This document shows, piece by piece, positions 6,422 through 14,550 of a DNA stretch of 33,991 bases. Position 1 is the first letter of the stretch. Every line of letters starts with the position of its first letter. Position numbers and translations under genes: made by a program. Source of the DNA: an uncultured Bryobacteraceae bacterium (lineage in GTDB: Bacteria; Acidobacteriota; Terriglobia; Bryobacterales; Bryobacteraceae); the NCBI GenBank assembly GCA_955652915.1, contig CATPCJ010000170.1, forward strand, positions 1 to 33,991, read 5' to 3'. The notes beneath the pieces are model-generated. The model saw only the letters and a list, made by a program, of their open reading frames with translations, was not told where the DNA came from and made no database searches.

Positions 6422-9352
6422 TCAGAACGTCAGTTTCGCCGAAAACTGCAGCGACCGCGCCGGAAGCTGATTCGTGATCCCCACCAGTGGCGTTCCAAAA
6501 CCCGGCGCGGGCGTCGCGCCGTTGCCGTACAGCCCGCTGAATCCCACAAAGTTGGCATGGTTTAGCACATTGAATGCTTCCGCGCGCAAATTCAGTTGAA
6601 CGCGCTCGGTCCCCAAAGAAAAAGGCCGCTCGATAAATGGCGAAACGTCGTAGATCGCCCTGCCCCGCCCGATATTGCGTCCCACTACCACACCGTTGAT
6701 CACAGGCCGGTCCGTAGTCGCCCCGGTGTCTCCGCTGTTATTCACACCGGTCGTGAAATTGTACGGAAGCCCGGAAGCCAGCGTCATGATGCCGCCGAAA
6801 TTGATCTTCAGCGGCGCTACATACACGCCGCTTAGCACGAACCGGTGGCGCTGATCGAAAATCGCGTTTCCGTTTTCAACTCTTCCCGTGAAATTCGGAT
6901 CGTTCGGATTCTGCCCTGGAACATCCGGATCCACATTGTCGATCGCGTGCGACCAGGTGTAACTGGCCAACATTGAAAGGTGCTTGGTGAACCGGTGCGT
7001 GAGATTCACGTCCAAGGCATCGTACCAGGAGTAGCCGTTGTTCACGTCGCTGGTGATGGTGCTATACGGCGGCGGGTTCAGATTGTTCGAATCGCAAGTT
7101 GCGCCGTGCTGCTTGTACCACGACACCCACAATGGGCGTGAGCAGTTCGCGACTCTCGCGTTCTGGACCGCGCCTGGCGCAGTGCGCGGGCTGGTCGTGG
7201 GAGGGTCGACGTCTAACGGCCGGTTGATCCGTATCGTGTGCGATCCTACGTAATCCACGCTAAGCACCCAATCCGTGTGCAGACGGCGCTCGATGCCGAT
7301 AGTCCACTGCTCCGAATAAGGATTCAGCAGCTTGTCCTGATACCCGATCAGAGCAGGCGTATCCAGAAACTGAGCGAGCGCGGACCGCCGGCCAGGGCGG
7401 ATATAAAGCGAGCGAAGCGGCACTGCCGCGCCTGCCGGGAATGCCGGAAGCGGCGCCGCGGCCACGTTGGACGGGAAACCTACCTGGCCCGGCGCAGCGG
7501 TGTAATTGAAAACGCCCGTCGGCCCTGACAGAGTATAGTTCGCCTGCGAATTGTCGATGATCTGCGAATAATAAATGCCGAACCCCCCGCGCATCGCCGT
7601 CTTGCCGTCTCCGTGCAAGTTATAAGAAAATCCAACCCGTGGCGCAAACCCCAGTCGCGAATCGGTGAAGGTCTGCTGCTCATACCGTAGGCCAAAGTTG
7701 AGGGTAAGGTCGGGGCGCACCTTGAAATCGTCTTGCACGAACAACGCCCAAAGCACATCGTTCACCGTGTAGTTCGCGATGCCATAACTCTGCGTGTAGG
7801 AAGCAACATTGCCGATGTTGCCGAGATAGCTTTGGCTCTCGCAAACCGCCAGCCCCAGCGAACACGGCTTGTACACGAATTGGCCGAGATAGATGGGTCC
7901 GCCGAACTCTTTGCTGTTGCCGCCGGTGTGCGCCACAATTACGTCCGCACCGAACTTTACCTGGTGGCGTCCCCAGGAAGCCGACAACGTATCGTTCATC
8001 TGATATTGTCGATTCATCAACAGCGCCGACTGCGAAGTGCCCGACGTGAACGTACCCCCCGTCGAGATCGGCACCTGGAATTGCGTGCCGAAAATCACCG
8101 GATCGAATTGCGTGATCGGCGAACCAAGCTGGAACTGCAGCCGCACGCTGTTGATTAGAGTTGGGGTGATCACGGCAGTCTCGCCGAGCTGTTCCGAGTA
8201 CGTGCGCCGGCGAAACACGCGATCCACGCTTGGCAGACTATTGCCTCCCACCGCGCCGTTCGGATTGGTGTCGTGAAACGCGTCCGGATTGCTTCGAAAA
8301 AACAAGTTATTCCGATCGTTGATCTGATGATCCACCCGCAGGAACCCCAGCCAACCGCGATAGTGCCCGACAAAACTCCCGGGCGCGACGGGCGAGATAA
8401 TGGGCGACGCGCGATCCTGCCGGCTGAATTCCCCAGACCCGAAGAAGTGTGTGTGTCCGCTGCCGCCAACCGGTCCTCCCAGCGATACCGCGGATTGGCC
8501 AAGCGTGTCGCTGGTAATATCGTTGCCATTGGCTGCGTTCGTGGCCGTGAAACCGGATAGCGCCGCCTCCGTGGCGGATGGCCGCCATAATTCCAGCACC
8601 TCGCCGTGGAATTGATTGCCGCCGCTCTTGCTGACGATGTTCACCGCGCTGCCCGTGCTTCCGCCGTACTCGGCCGAAAATCCGTTTTCCAGCACTTGCA
8701 TCTCTTGCACGGCGAAGAGTGGAAGCGTGCTGAAAATCGTCTGCCGGCCCCAACTGTCGTTGCCGGTGGCGCCGTCCACGTCAAACCAGGTTTGACGGCG
8801 CCCGGCGCCATTGGTGGTGAACAGGTTCTGATTCATGAAAACGTCGCCCTGATTAATCGCTGGACGATTCGCCGCGTTCAACAGTGGAAGAAACGTGATC
8901 CTGCGATTGAGAAGAGGCGTCTCCTCTATCTGCTTCTCGGACAAATCAATGCCCAATTGCGGTTCGTCCGTTCGCACTTCGCCAGACACGCCGGTCACCG
9001 TCACCTGTGTTTCGCCGCTCGATACATTGAGTTGCAGATTGATATTCGCGGTGCTTCCGCCAACCAGCGACAGGTGGTCCACATGGGCTTCCGCGAAGCC
9101 CTGTTTGCCGGCGGTGATGTTGTACTCGCCCCCAACGGGAAGTCCCGCAAGCGAAAACTTGCCGTAATCGTCCGTCTTCACCCATCGCGTGAGACCGGTC
9201 TGAGCGTTCTTTAGGGTCACTTCGACGCCGGGAACAACAGCGTGGCTGGGATCCACAATTTGCCCCTGAACGGTAGCCGTGTCCGGAGTCTGCGCGAAAG
9301 CCGCCGCACAAACCAGCATCGACACAATTAGCCAAATACGTGCTTGAGGCAT
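6422..9352 (-). CDS. TonB-dependent receptor with carboxypeptidase-regulatory domain (Oar-like)
   Basis: Outer-membrane beta-barrel transporter of about 976 residues. A signal peptide ends near AFAQ, then a carboxypeptidase-regulatory-like domain begins (TVQGQIVDPSHAVVPGVEVTLKN split as TVQGQIVDPS and PGVEVTLKN), followed by a plug region (IEETPLLNRRI, FSAEYGGSTGSAVNIVSKSGG) and a long barrel with repeated NLRYEQQ/YTWSHA-type strands. It ends in LQFSAKLTF with the terminal Phe typical of barrel proteins. This is the Oar-like class abundant in Acidobacteriota, which handles glycans or peptides. ATG at 9352 is chosen; an upstream in-frame TTG at 9361 would add three residues. Substrate cannot be assigned. 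Confidence 0.95.
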   Translation of the reverse strand: MPQARIWLIVSMLVCAAAFAQTPDTATVQGQIVDPSHAVVPGVEVTLKNAQTGLTRWVKTDDYGKFSLAGLPVGGEYNITAGKQGFAEAHVDHLSLVGGSTANINLQLNVSSGETQVTVTGVSGEVRTDEPQLGIDLSEKQIEETPLLNRRITFLPLLNAANRPAINQGDVFMNQNLFTTNGAGRRQTWFDVDGATGNDSWGRQTIFSTLPLFAVQEMQVLENGFSAEYGGSTGSAVNIVSKSGGNQFHGEVLELWRPSATEAALSGFTATNAANGNDITSDTLGQSAVSLGGPVGGSGHTHFFGSGEFSRQDRASPIISPVAPGSFVGHYRGWLGFLRVDHQINDRNNLFFRSNPDAFHDTNPNGAVGGNSLPSVDRVFRRRTYSEQLGETAVITPTLINSVRLQFQLGSPITQFDPVIFGTQFQVPISTGGTFTSGTSQSALLMNRQYQMNDTLSASWGRHQVKFGADVIVAHTGGNSKEFGGPIYLGQFVYKPCSLGLAVCESQSYLGNIGNVASYTQSYGIANYTVNDVLWALFVQDDFKVRPDLTLNFGLRYEQQTFTDSRLGFAPRVGFSYNLHGDGKTAMRGGFGIYYSQIIDNSQANYTLSGPTGVFNYTAAPGQVGFPSNVAAAPLPAFPAGAAVPLRSLYIRPGRRSALAQFLDTPALIGYQDKLLNPYSEQWTIGIERRLHTDWVLSVDYVGSHTIRINRPLDVDPPTTSPRTAPGAVQNARVANCSRPLWVSWYKQHGATCDSNNLNPPPYSTITSDVNNGYSWYDALDVNLTHRFTKHLSMLASYTWSHAIDNVDPDVPGQNPNDPNFTGRVENGNAIFDQRHRFVLSGVYVAPLKINFGGIMTLASGLPYNFTTGVNNSGDTGATTDRPVINGVVVGRNIGRGRAIYDVSPFIERPFSLGTERVQLNLRAEAFNVLNHANFVGFSGLYGNGATPAPGFGTPLVGITNQLPARSLQFSAKLTF

Positions 9353-9645
9353 GATTTCCAAGCTAGCGCAGGCGTCTTGTTACTACCACAGATCGTAGTT
9401 GGAAAATGAATTATTTCGGTAGAAATAGGAACACCACTCATGCAGTCGCTCACCCTTCGGCAGAATGCGTCTGAACCTCCAACCACATCAAACGCGATGC
9501 ATTTCTGAAAAAACGAAGCCAGTTCGAGCAGGCTGAGATCTATTGCGCGGCCTTCCGAAGCAGCGTCCGTTGTCCCGTCGCGAGGCGGGTAGGGTTTCCC
9601 GTTCCATCGCGCTTTCAATATACGGCGAAATGCCGTATCCGTCAA
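9328..9645 (-). CDS. Doubtful hypothetical ORF downstream of XRE regulator
   Basis: Open frame of 105 codons with a TTG start that overlaps the regulator stop as TTGA, which would allow coupling. The sequence (starting MTDTAFRRILKARWNGKPY) matches no family I recognise, and its 3' end runs 25 bp into the start of the TonB receptor gene on the same strand. It may be real, a remnant, or simply the leader region of the receptor gene. The 289 bp from 9353 to 9641 contain no other candidate gene. Confidence 0.3.
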   Translation of the reverse strand: MTDTAFRRILKARWNGKPYPPRDGTTDAASEGRAIDLSLLELASFFQKCIAFDVVGGSDAFCRRVSDCMSGVPISTEIIHFPTTICGSNKTPALAWKSCLKHVFG

Positions 9646-9968
9646 CGTGGTGTCTTGCGCGGCGGAGGAACAAGAACAATAGGACTGGTCTTTCGTGCCT
9701 TACTGCCCGTAGGTGGTCGGCCGGATGTCTCCAGCAAGCGTTCCAGGCCCAACGCGAAACCGGGAAGCGAAGTGCCAATCGCTCGGCAGAACGCCCGCAC
9801 TTCGATTATGTCGAGGCGACGCTCACCGCGTTCGCACTTGCTCACGAAGGACTGCGTTTCATTCAGCCGTTCCGCAACCTCAATCTGGCTTATCCCCGCC
9901 CGTTCACGGGCAGCGCGAAGCTCCTTGAGAAACAAACGGTATTCGCGCGAAGTGATGCTCTTGTCCAC
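9642..9968 (-). CDS. XRE-family helix-turn-helix regulator
   Basis: Small DNA-binding protein of 108 residues. An XRE/Cro helix-turn-helix spans about residues 12-68: LKELRAARERAGISQIEVAERL, written here as AARERAGISQ and EVAERLNETQ, then SFVSKCERGERRLDIIE, the typical recognition helix and following turn. The C-terminal 25 residues are basic, Pro-rich and probably disordered. The start is GTG (9968). A promoter-like sequence and a perfect palindrome lie just upstream, consistent with autoregulation. No toxin or partner gene is recognisable beside it, so its regulon is unknown. Confidence 0.88.
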   Translation of the reverse strand: MDKSITSREYRLFLKELRAARERAGISQIEVAERLNETQSFVSKCERGERRLDIIEVRAFCRAIGTSLPGFALGLERLLETSGRPPTGSKARKTSPIVLVPPPRKTPR

Positions 9969-9981
9969 GTTTTCCGATTTA

Positions 9982-10025
9982 ATTATAGAAGTCGAAAGTA
10001 GTATAGTACAACCTAGACTAGTCTA
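9982..10025 (-). promoter_or_regulatory. Candidate promoter and palindromic operator of the XRE gene
   Basis: On the minus strand a perfect TATAAT (-10; 9982-9987) is preceded at 18 nt by TTGTAC (10006-10011), a weak -35. Directly upstream is the perfect 12-bp palindrome TAGACTAGTCTA at 10014-10025. A short palindrome beside the promoter is a usual place for an XRE autoregulator site. The predicted transcript would have a very short leader before the GTG at 9968. Confidence 0.45.
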
Positions 10026-10743
10026 ACCAAGACTACATTTACTGCGGCTTCGGCACATAATGTCGAACGGCTAAAGCACCATTCTTTACAAATAAATACT
10101 CCTTGCCACGTGGCCGGAAATGTCGTGTGCTCGATGCTCAATTGGCTTCTTTTTAGCTGACTTTTCGACGTTCTCATAGGCACGCACTGATTCCGGCGCT
10201 ATTTGCGCAAAGCGGTTCTGGAAGAATTTCGGGAGTGGTCGATGGGGACGACGGAAAACTGCTCGCCGCGATGGTGACCGGGGCATACACACAAGCTGAC
10301 AACATAGCTTACTGGCTGGTGCCCTGCCCTCCAAAAAGTTCACCCCAACGATACTACGTGCGGGTGTCTCTTTCCAATGCCCCGGTACTCCGAAATGCGT
10401 TCGAATCCTTCCCCCCAGTCACAAGCCGTTCAAATATTTCTTCCCCCGGCTATTGTCCGCTCCGAATTGCCACAAAGCCTTTCCCACTGCCAACTTGCGG
10501 TGGTTACTCCGCACTCCACCTCGCTGCTTCCGTCGTCCGCTAAGCTCTACGGCATCCTCGCCTCAGTTTAATATAGGGCCAGATGGGCGCCAGACCCGCC
10601 CACATCATCGTCGATTTGACTGTCGGGGACAAATCGATCGGATGGTGTGGGCGGACTGGCCGGACTCGCGAACCCAACGAGAAAGGAAATTAAAAGGATG
10701 CCAAACGAACCCAATTCCATTACCGGACAAATAACAAAAAGGG
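10026..10743. other. Region of about 720 bp without a supported gene
   Basis: Short open frames exist on both strands (for example + 10235-10543 and - 10086-10343), but none has a recognisable domain, a ribosome binding site or coding-like composition. The stretch is richer in A/T and in short runs than its neighbours. The only clear structure is the hairpin at 10589-10660. It may hold decayed genes or an untranslated RNA. Confidence 0.6.
10589..10660. repeat. Long imperfect hairpin
   Basis: Left arm 10596-10618 (CCGCCCACATCATCGTCGAT then TTG) pairs with right arm 10630-10654, with two mismatches and a small bulge; an outer GCCAG (10589-10593) pairs with CTGGC (10656-10660). The loop is about 11 nt. 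It lies 84 bp past the stop of the M56 gene and could end that minus-strand transcript, but it has no U-run on that side. A mobile palindrome or structured RNA is also possible. Confidence 0.75.
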
Positions 10744-11706
10744 TTACCGGACCAGGTGTTCTAGAAGCTGATGCACCGATTGCAACGTTACCGGTTCCAG
10801 TGCGGCGGCGATCGCACCCACAACCAGCATGACTGTCCCGCCAACGACAAAAATTGGAACGCGCCGCCCGCGTTTTGGCGCGTTTGCCTCCAGGCTCAGC
10901 AATCGGTCGACACGCGCCGACAGATCCCGTCCATCGGCCAGCAGCGATGCCACCAACGCGGAACTTTCGGGCGCCGGATTCATGCGCGCCACCCGAACCA
11001 ACGCCGCCGCCAACGAAAGTGACCGCCGGGAATTCCCAGCCACTGCCCTATCATCGGCCGACCATTCCGTGAACTTCGCCCAGCCGCGCTCCAGCGTCGT
11101 GAATCCGTGGAAGTACGGAAAGACATCCGGCGCCAACAAAATCAGGAGCCGTTTGAGATTGTCGCGCGAGACGCCATGGGCCCGTTCGTGCCGAAGCGCG
11201 GCCACAAGTTGATCCTTCGGCAGAGCGCTCAGCAGCTTCTGGGACATTACCAGTTCAGGATGAATGATTCCCGCCAATCCAAGAACCGGCGCGGCATCTT
11301 CCACGATCCAAGCGGTCGCAGTCTTCCGTCCCACCTTCTTACAATGGCGGATGTAACAAAACGAACCCACCAAGGCCCGAGCGGCGCGCGTGATCGAAAT
11401 ACCCCAAACAGCCACAGCCAGAACCGCTGCAGCCAGGCACCATGTGCTAATGTCCTCCGTCGTGGCTGCGGGTTCAAGCCACAGGTAGCTAGGTACGCAT
11501 AGGCCGGCGACGAGAATCAAAGCCACCATCGGCGGAAATAGTCGCAGGATCAACAGGAATCGGGCAGCCGCACGAGGTGTGACGCGCAGTGCAAAACGAA
11601 CCCAAACCGACGACAGCCAGGATACCAACAACCCGACCGTCGAATGGATCAGGAAAAACGAAGCCAAGGACAGGCAGAGCAGCCGTAAGATATAGGAAAC
11701 GTTCAT
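10744..11706 (-). CDS. M56 (BlaR1/MecR1-type) membrane metallopeptidase, no sensor domain
   Basis: Integral membrane zinc peptidase of 320 residues in the M56 family. Hydrophobic segments lie at about 7-33, 47-74 and 88-118, then a cytoplasmic-type catalytic domain with HERAH (His173-Glu174, His177) and the third-ligand region TEWSADDRA (Glu214, Asp218). A final transmembrane helix lies near 285-305. BlaR1 carries a penicillin-binding sensor domain after its last helix; this protein ends soon after it, so the signal it senses is unknown. The start overlaps the BlaI stop (ATGA), so the two are translationally coupled. By family analogy it would cleave BlaI on induction. Confidence 0.88.
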   Translation of the reverse strand: MNVSYILRLLCLSLASFFLIHSTVGLLVSWLSSVWVRFALRVTPRAAARFLLILRLFPPMVALILVAGLCVPSYLWLEPAATTEDISTWCLAAAVLAVAVWGISITRAARALVGSFCYIRHCKKVGRKTATAWIVEDAAPVLGLAGIIHPELVMSQKLLSALPKDQLVAALRHERAHGVSRDNLKRLLILLAPDVFPYFHGFTTLERGWAKFTEWSADDRAVAGNSRRSLSLAAALVRVARMNPAPESSALVASLLADGRDLSARVDRLLSLEANAPKRGRRVPIFVVGGTVMLVVGAIAAALEPVTLQSVHQLLEHLVR

Positions 11707-12101
11707 GGCTTCCTCCGCCGGTCGAGCTCTTTGCGTTTCAGTTTGATCTTCTTTTCCAACTCATCCAGGAGTGCCTCATCGTGCTGGCCAACCGCCTCCA
11801 CCAGGCACGAAATCAGCACCTCGCCGGATTGTTTCGGCCCGGCCAGGAATCCGGCTAGCAAGTTACCGGCTCGCTTCTCTTCCCATTCCTTCCGGGACAG
11901 CCGCGGTGAATAGATGAACGCCCGTTCATCCTTGCGCCTGTCCAACAACGATTTCTTGAAAAGCCGGTCGAGAGTGGTCATCACCGTGGTGTACGCCAGC
12001 GGCCGGTCCAGACTGTCGATGACATCGTGAACATTGCAGTCACCGCGCTTCCACAATATTTCCATCACTGTGTTTTCAAGCGGACCCAATGGCAGCGTCA
12101 T
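11703..12101 (-). CDS. BlaI/MecI/CopY-family repressor
   Basis: Winged-helix repressor of about 132 residues. The N-terminal domain reads LGPLENTVMEILWKRGDCNV and AYTTVMTTLDRLFKKSLLDR, characteristic of BlaI/MecI, followed by the helical dimerisation segment (AFIYSPRLSRKEWEE onward) and a Lys/Arg-rich tail. ATG 12101 is chosen because the family begins at M-T-L-P-L-G-P-L-E; the frame stays open a further 37 codons upstream without family similarity. It is first in a two-gene unit with the M56 peptidase. Likely targets are its own promoter and possibly the transpeptidase gene at 13254. Confidence 0.9.
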   Translation of the reverse strand: MTLPLGPLENTVMEILWKRGDCNVHDVIDSLDRPLAYTTVMTTLDRLFKKSLLDRRKDERAFIYSPRLSRKEWEEKRAGNLLAGFLAGPKQSGEVLISCLVEAVGQHDEALLDELEKKIKLKRKELDRRRKP

Positions 12102-12124
12102 TCCAGACGTCCATTGTATCCTAA

Positions 12125-12142
12125 CGGTTCTAAACAGAACCG
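12125..12142 (-). promoter_or_regulatory. Candidate operator upstream of blaI
   Basis: CGGTTCTAAACAGAACCG is a perfect 7-bp inverted repeat with a 4-bp spacer, 23 bp upstream of the BlaI-family start. Position and symmetry suit an autoregulatory operator. The caveat is that its right half overlaps the end of a larger inverted repeat (12136-12323), so it may simply be part of that element. A TACAAT (minus strand, 12113-12118) could be a -10. Confidence 0.4.
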
Positions 12143-12323
12143 CGACCGTAAGGGAGTGCCCATGGGCCTGCGGCCCAACAAAGGCCGCTTCCGTGCAATC
12201 AATAATTTGCACCGCGTCTTCAACGGAGCGTGGGCGACTCCCTTGGCCAGGGGCACTTGCAAAGCCTCAGCTTGTCTGCGGACAAGGTCGGTGTTGGAGC
12301 CTCTAGCCAACGGTCGCGGCTCT
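12136..12323. repeat. Element with 14-bp inverted ends between blaI and the SDR gene
   Basis: AGAACCGCGACCGT (12136-12149) and ACGGTCGCGGCTCT (12310-12323) are inverted copies matching at 13 of 14 positions and enclose about 160 bp of sequence without a gene. CTAACGGTT occurs just outside both ends (12121-12129 and 12332-12340). This fits a dispersed, non-coding element. The remaining sequence to 12396 shows no gene. Confidence 0.55.
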
Positions 12324-12396
12324 GTGACGACCTAACGGTTACGCTGGCGAGTTTCATAGCCGAGCGGGCGGGCAGCAGCTTACAATTAGAATACGC

Positions 12397-13146
12397 GTGG
12401 ACAATTTGTTTCGTTTAGACGGCCGGGTGGCCTTGATCACCGGTGGCGCCAGTGGCATTGGTGCGGCTTCGTCCAGGGTTTTCGCGTCCGCGGGAGCGAA
12501 AGTTATCATCGCGGATCTGGATCGGGAGCGCGCCGAGCATCTCGCGATGGAAGTGCCTGGCGCGGAAGTTCGGATATGTGACATAACCGACGAGCAAGCC
12601 GTCCAACAGATGTTCGCCGGTATCCGGAAGCTCGACATTCTGGTGAACAATGCCGGAATCGGGCTGGTGGGAAGTATTGACGAGACTTCCCGAGGAGATT
12701 TTGAAAAACTGATGCGCGTCAACGTCGAAGGGACGTTTCTGGTGACCCGTAGCGCCCTTCCCCTGCTGATTGAGTCCCATGGCGCCATCGTGAACATCGG
12801 CTCCGTAGCCGGTCTGGTCGGCGTAAAGCGGCGTTTCGCCTATTGCGCCACCAAGGGGGCGGTCATCGCCATGACCCGGCAGCTAGCCGTCGATTACCCC
12901 AAACAAATCCGTGCCAATTGTATTTGTCCCGGAACGGTGGATACGCCCTTCGTCGAAGGCTATCTGGAAAAACACCATAAGCATGAGAAAGAAGCGGTCC
13001 GGACGGAACTAGAAAACAGGCAGCCCATCGGGCGGTTAGGTCAAGCCACCGAAATCGCTCACATGGCCCTATACCTGGCGTCCCCGGCAGCCGATTTTGT
13101 GAATGGGTCGGTAGTTACCATTGACGGGGGATGGACTGCGGCGTAA
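12397..13146 (+). CDS. Short-chain dehydrogenase/reductase (SDR)
   Basis: NAD(P)-dependent oxidoreductase of 249 residues with the classical SDR layout: TGGASGIG cofactor loop (15-22), Asp40-Asp42 region after the second strand (IIADLD) favouring NAD(H), NNAG (84-87), catalytic Ser136, Tyr149 and Lys153 (YCATK), the PGTVDTPF loop, and the C-terminal FVNGSVVTIDGGWTA. It resembles sugar or 2-keto-3-deoxy-acid dehydrogenases of the SDR family, but the substrate cannot be fixed from sequence. The start is GTG at 12397. It is monocistronic: a separate promoter follows it. Confidence 0.93.
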   Translation: MDNLFRLDGRVALITGGASGIGAASSRVFASAGAKVIIADLDRERAEHLAMEVPGAEVRICDITDEQAVQQMFAGIRKLDILVNNAGIGLVGSIDETSRGDFEKLMRVNVEGTFLVTRSALPLLIESHGAIVNIGSVAGLVGVKRRFAYCATKGAVIAMTRQLAVDYPKQIRANCICPGTVDTPFVEGYLEKHHKHEKEAVRTELENRQPIGRLGQATEIAHMALYLASPAADFVNGSVVTIDGGWTAA

Positions 13147-13154
13147 CTAAGTTC

Positions 13155-13183
13155 TTGACGAAAAGCCGCTTATAACCCATAAT
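13155..13183 (+). promoter_or_regulatory. Sigma70-type promoter for the transpeptidase gene
   Basis: TTGACG (13155-13160), a 17-bp spacer and CATAAT (13178-13183) make a near-consensus promoter just after the SDR stop. Transcription would start near 13190, leaving a leader of about 64 nt before ATG 13254; AGGGA at 13245-13249 is the likely ribosome binding site. Confidence 0.75.
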
Positions 13184-13253
13184 GTGGGAACGGGTTGCAG
13201 CAGATAGTGAAAGTGGAACATTTAGAAATTCTAATCTTTAGCTTAGGGACGAC

Positions 13254-14417
13254 ATGCATCATAGATATACGAACCGTCTCGTTTGCCTCTTTATCGCGCT
13301 CTCACTGATCTCCGGATCGGCTTTTGGGGCCACCCGGCACAAGGCCAAAGGTCACGCTACACGACGCTCGGCTCTCAAGAAGAAACTCGTCGCCGCGGCG
13401 CATCATCCTATCAGTCATCTGTCCAGGCTTCACCGGAAACGGGTTCCTTCCGGTAACTGGTCGTCCCCGACATTCGCGGATTCCACCGAAGGCGATTCCG
13501 TGGACGGCGAGGATCTCGTGGTGCGGCGAGCGGCAGTACAAGCGCTTGGTCCATATAACGGAAGCGTTGTGGTAGTCGACCCCAGCACCGGCCGGCTCCT
13601 GACCATCGTGAACCAGAAACTGGCGTTCAAGAGCGGCTTCCAGCCGTGTTCCACCATTAAGATCGTCGCGGCGCTGGCCGGTTTGAATGAAGGCTTGATC
13701 GATCAGAGCACCATGCTGCGGATCAGCCGGCGGAAGTCCATCGATCTCACCGAGGCGCTGGCCCACTCCAATAATCAATTCTTCTCTTCAGTCGGATACA
13801 GGCTGGGCTACGACAAGATCATCCACTACGCTCAACTGTTCGGTCTGGGCGAAAAAGCCGGATTGAACATCGACGGTGAACTGCCCGGGACCTTGGCGAG
13901 CGCGCCCCCCAGCGATGGCGTCGGCATGATGACCAGTTTTGGCGAGGGAATTTATATGACGCCGCTCGAGTTGGCCGGCATGATGACGGTGGTCGCCAAC
14001 GGCGGAACGCTTTACTATCTGCAGCACCCGCGCAGCAAGGAAGATATAGACCAGTTTGTTCCGCGCGTGAAGCGGCGGTTGGACGTGCAGCCTTGGCTAC
14101 CGCAAATCAAACCCGGAATGTCGGGCGCGGTTGAATATGGCACCGCCCGCCGCGCTAGCTACGCCTCATCGGATCCGATTTACGGCAAGACGGGAACCTG
14201 CACGGATAGCCGCTCTCCAACCCACCTGGGCTGGTTCGGCTCCTACAACGAGCTAGGAAACAACAAGCTGGTAGTTGTCGTACTTCTGACAGGCGGAGGA
14301 CGCGTGAACGGTCCAGTTGCCTCCGGAATCGCGGGCGCTGTTTACAAGAACTTGTCGGAAGAAAGTTATTCCGCGGGATCGCGTCCAGCTTCACCGATCG
14401 CTTTGATCTCGAATTAG
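13254..14417 (+). CDS. Penicillin-binding transpeptidase-domain protein
   Basis: Exported serine acyl-transferase of 387 residues. A signal peptide (LFIALSLISGSAFGA) is followed by a basic linker, then a transpeptidase domain with all three active-site motifs: STIK (Ser133, Lys136), SNN (172-174) and KTGT (312-315). MMTSFGEGIYMTPLELA is the usual penicillin-binding signature before the last motif. It lacks a glycosyltransferase or PBP dimerisation domain, so it is smaller than class A/B PBPs and may be a soluble or weakly anchored D,D-transpeptidase or class D beta-lactamase relative. It has its own promoter. The BlaI/M56 pair 1.2 kb upstream makes regulation by that switch plausible but unproven. 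Confidence 0.88.
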   Translation: MHHRYTNRLVCLFIALSLISGSAFGATRHKAKGHATRRSALKKKLVAAAHHPISHLSRLHRKRVPSGNWSSPTFADSTEGDSVDGEDLVVRRAAVQALGPYNGSVVVVDPSTGRLLTIVNQKLAFKSGFQPCSTIKIVAALAGLNEGLIDQSTMLRISRRKSIDLTEALAHSNNQFFSSVGYRLGYDKIIHYAQLFGLGEKAGLNIDGELPGTLASAPPSDGVGMMTSFGEGIYMTPLELAGMMTVVANGGTLYYLQHPRSKEDIDQFVPRVKRRLDVQPWLPQIKPGMSGAVEYGTARRASYASSDPIYGKTGTCTDSRSPTHLGWFGSYNELGNNKLVVVVLLTGGGRVNGPVASGIAGAVYKNLSEESYSAGSRPASPIALISN

Positions 14418-14439
14418 TCGAGCTGCTGCAAAAAAGCAG

Positions 14440-14543
14440 ACGTGGCGCGGACACTCGTGTCTGCGGGATCGAGACTCGTCTCGATCCTCTTGCCCGAGCA
14501 TCGAGATAAGTCTCGATGCAGCAGACTGAAGTCCGCGCCACGT
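14440..14543. repeat. Mirror-image two-hairpin element between convergent genes
   Basis: Outer 13-bp perfect inverted arms ACGTGGCGCGGAC (14440-14452) and GTCCGCGCCACGT (14531-14543) enclose two perfect hairpins: GGATCGAGAC/GTCTCGATCC (14466-14487) and GCATCGAGA/TCTCGATGC (14498-14519). The right half reverse-complemented closely matches the left half, so the element is an inverted pair of one unit. It fills the 133 bp between the transpeptidase and HAD stops and is flanked by an A-run and a TTATTAAAAA stretch, so it could terminate both transcripts. Confidence 0.9.
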
Positions 14544-14550
14544 GGCGTTA

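Noticed and set aside
10235-10543. Open frame of about 100 codons in the gene-free region
   Set aside because: No ribosome binding site, no domain and non-coding composition; kept only as part of the described gene-free stretch.
10350-10570. Group II intron or other mobile-RNA remnant
   Set aside because: I looked for a domain V-type hairpin and reverse-transcriptase motifs and saw neither.
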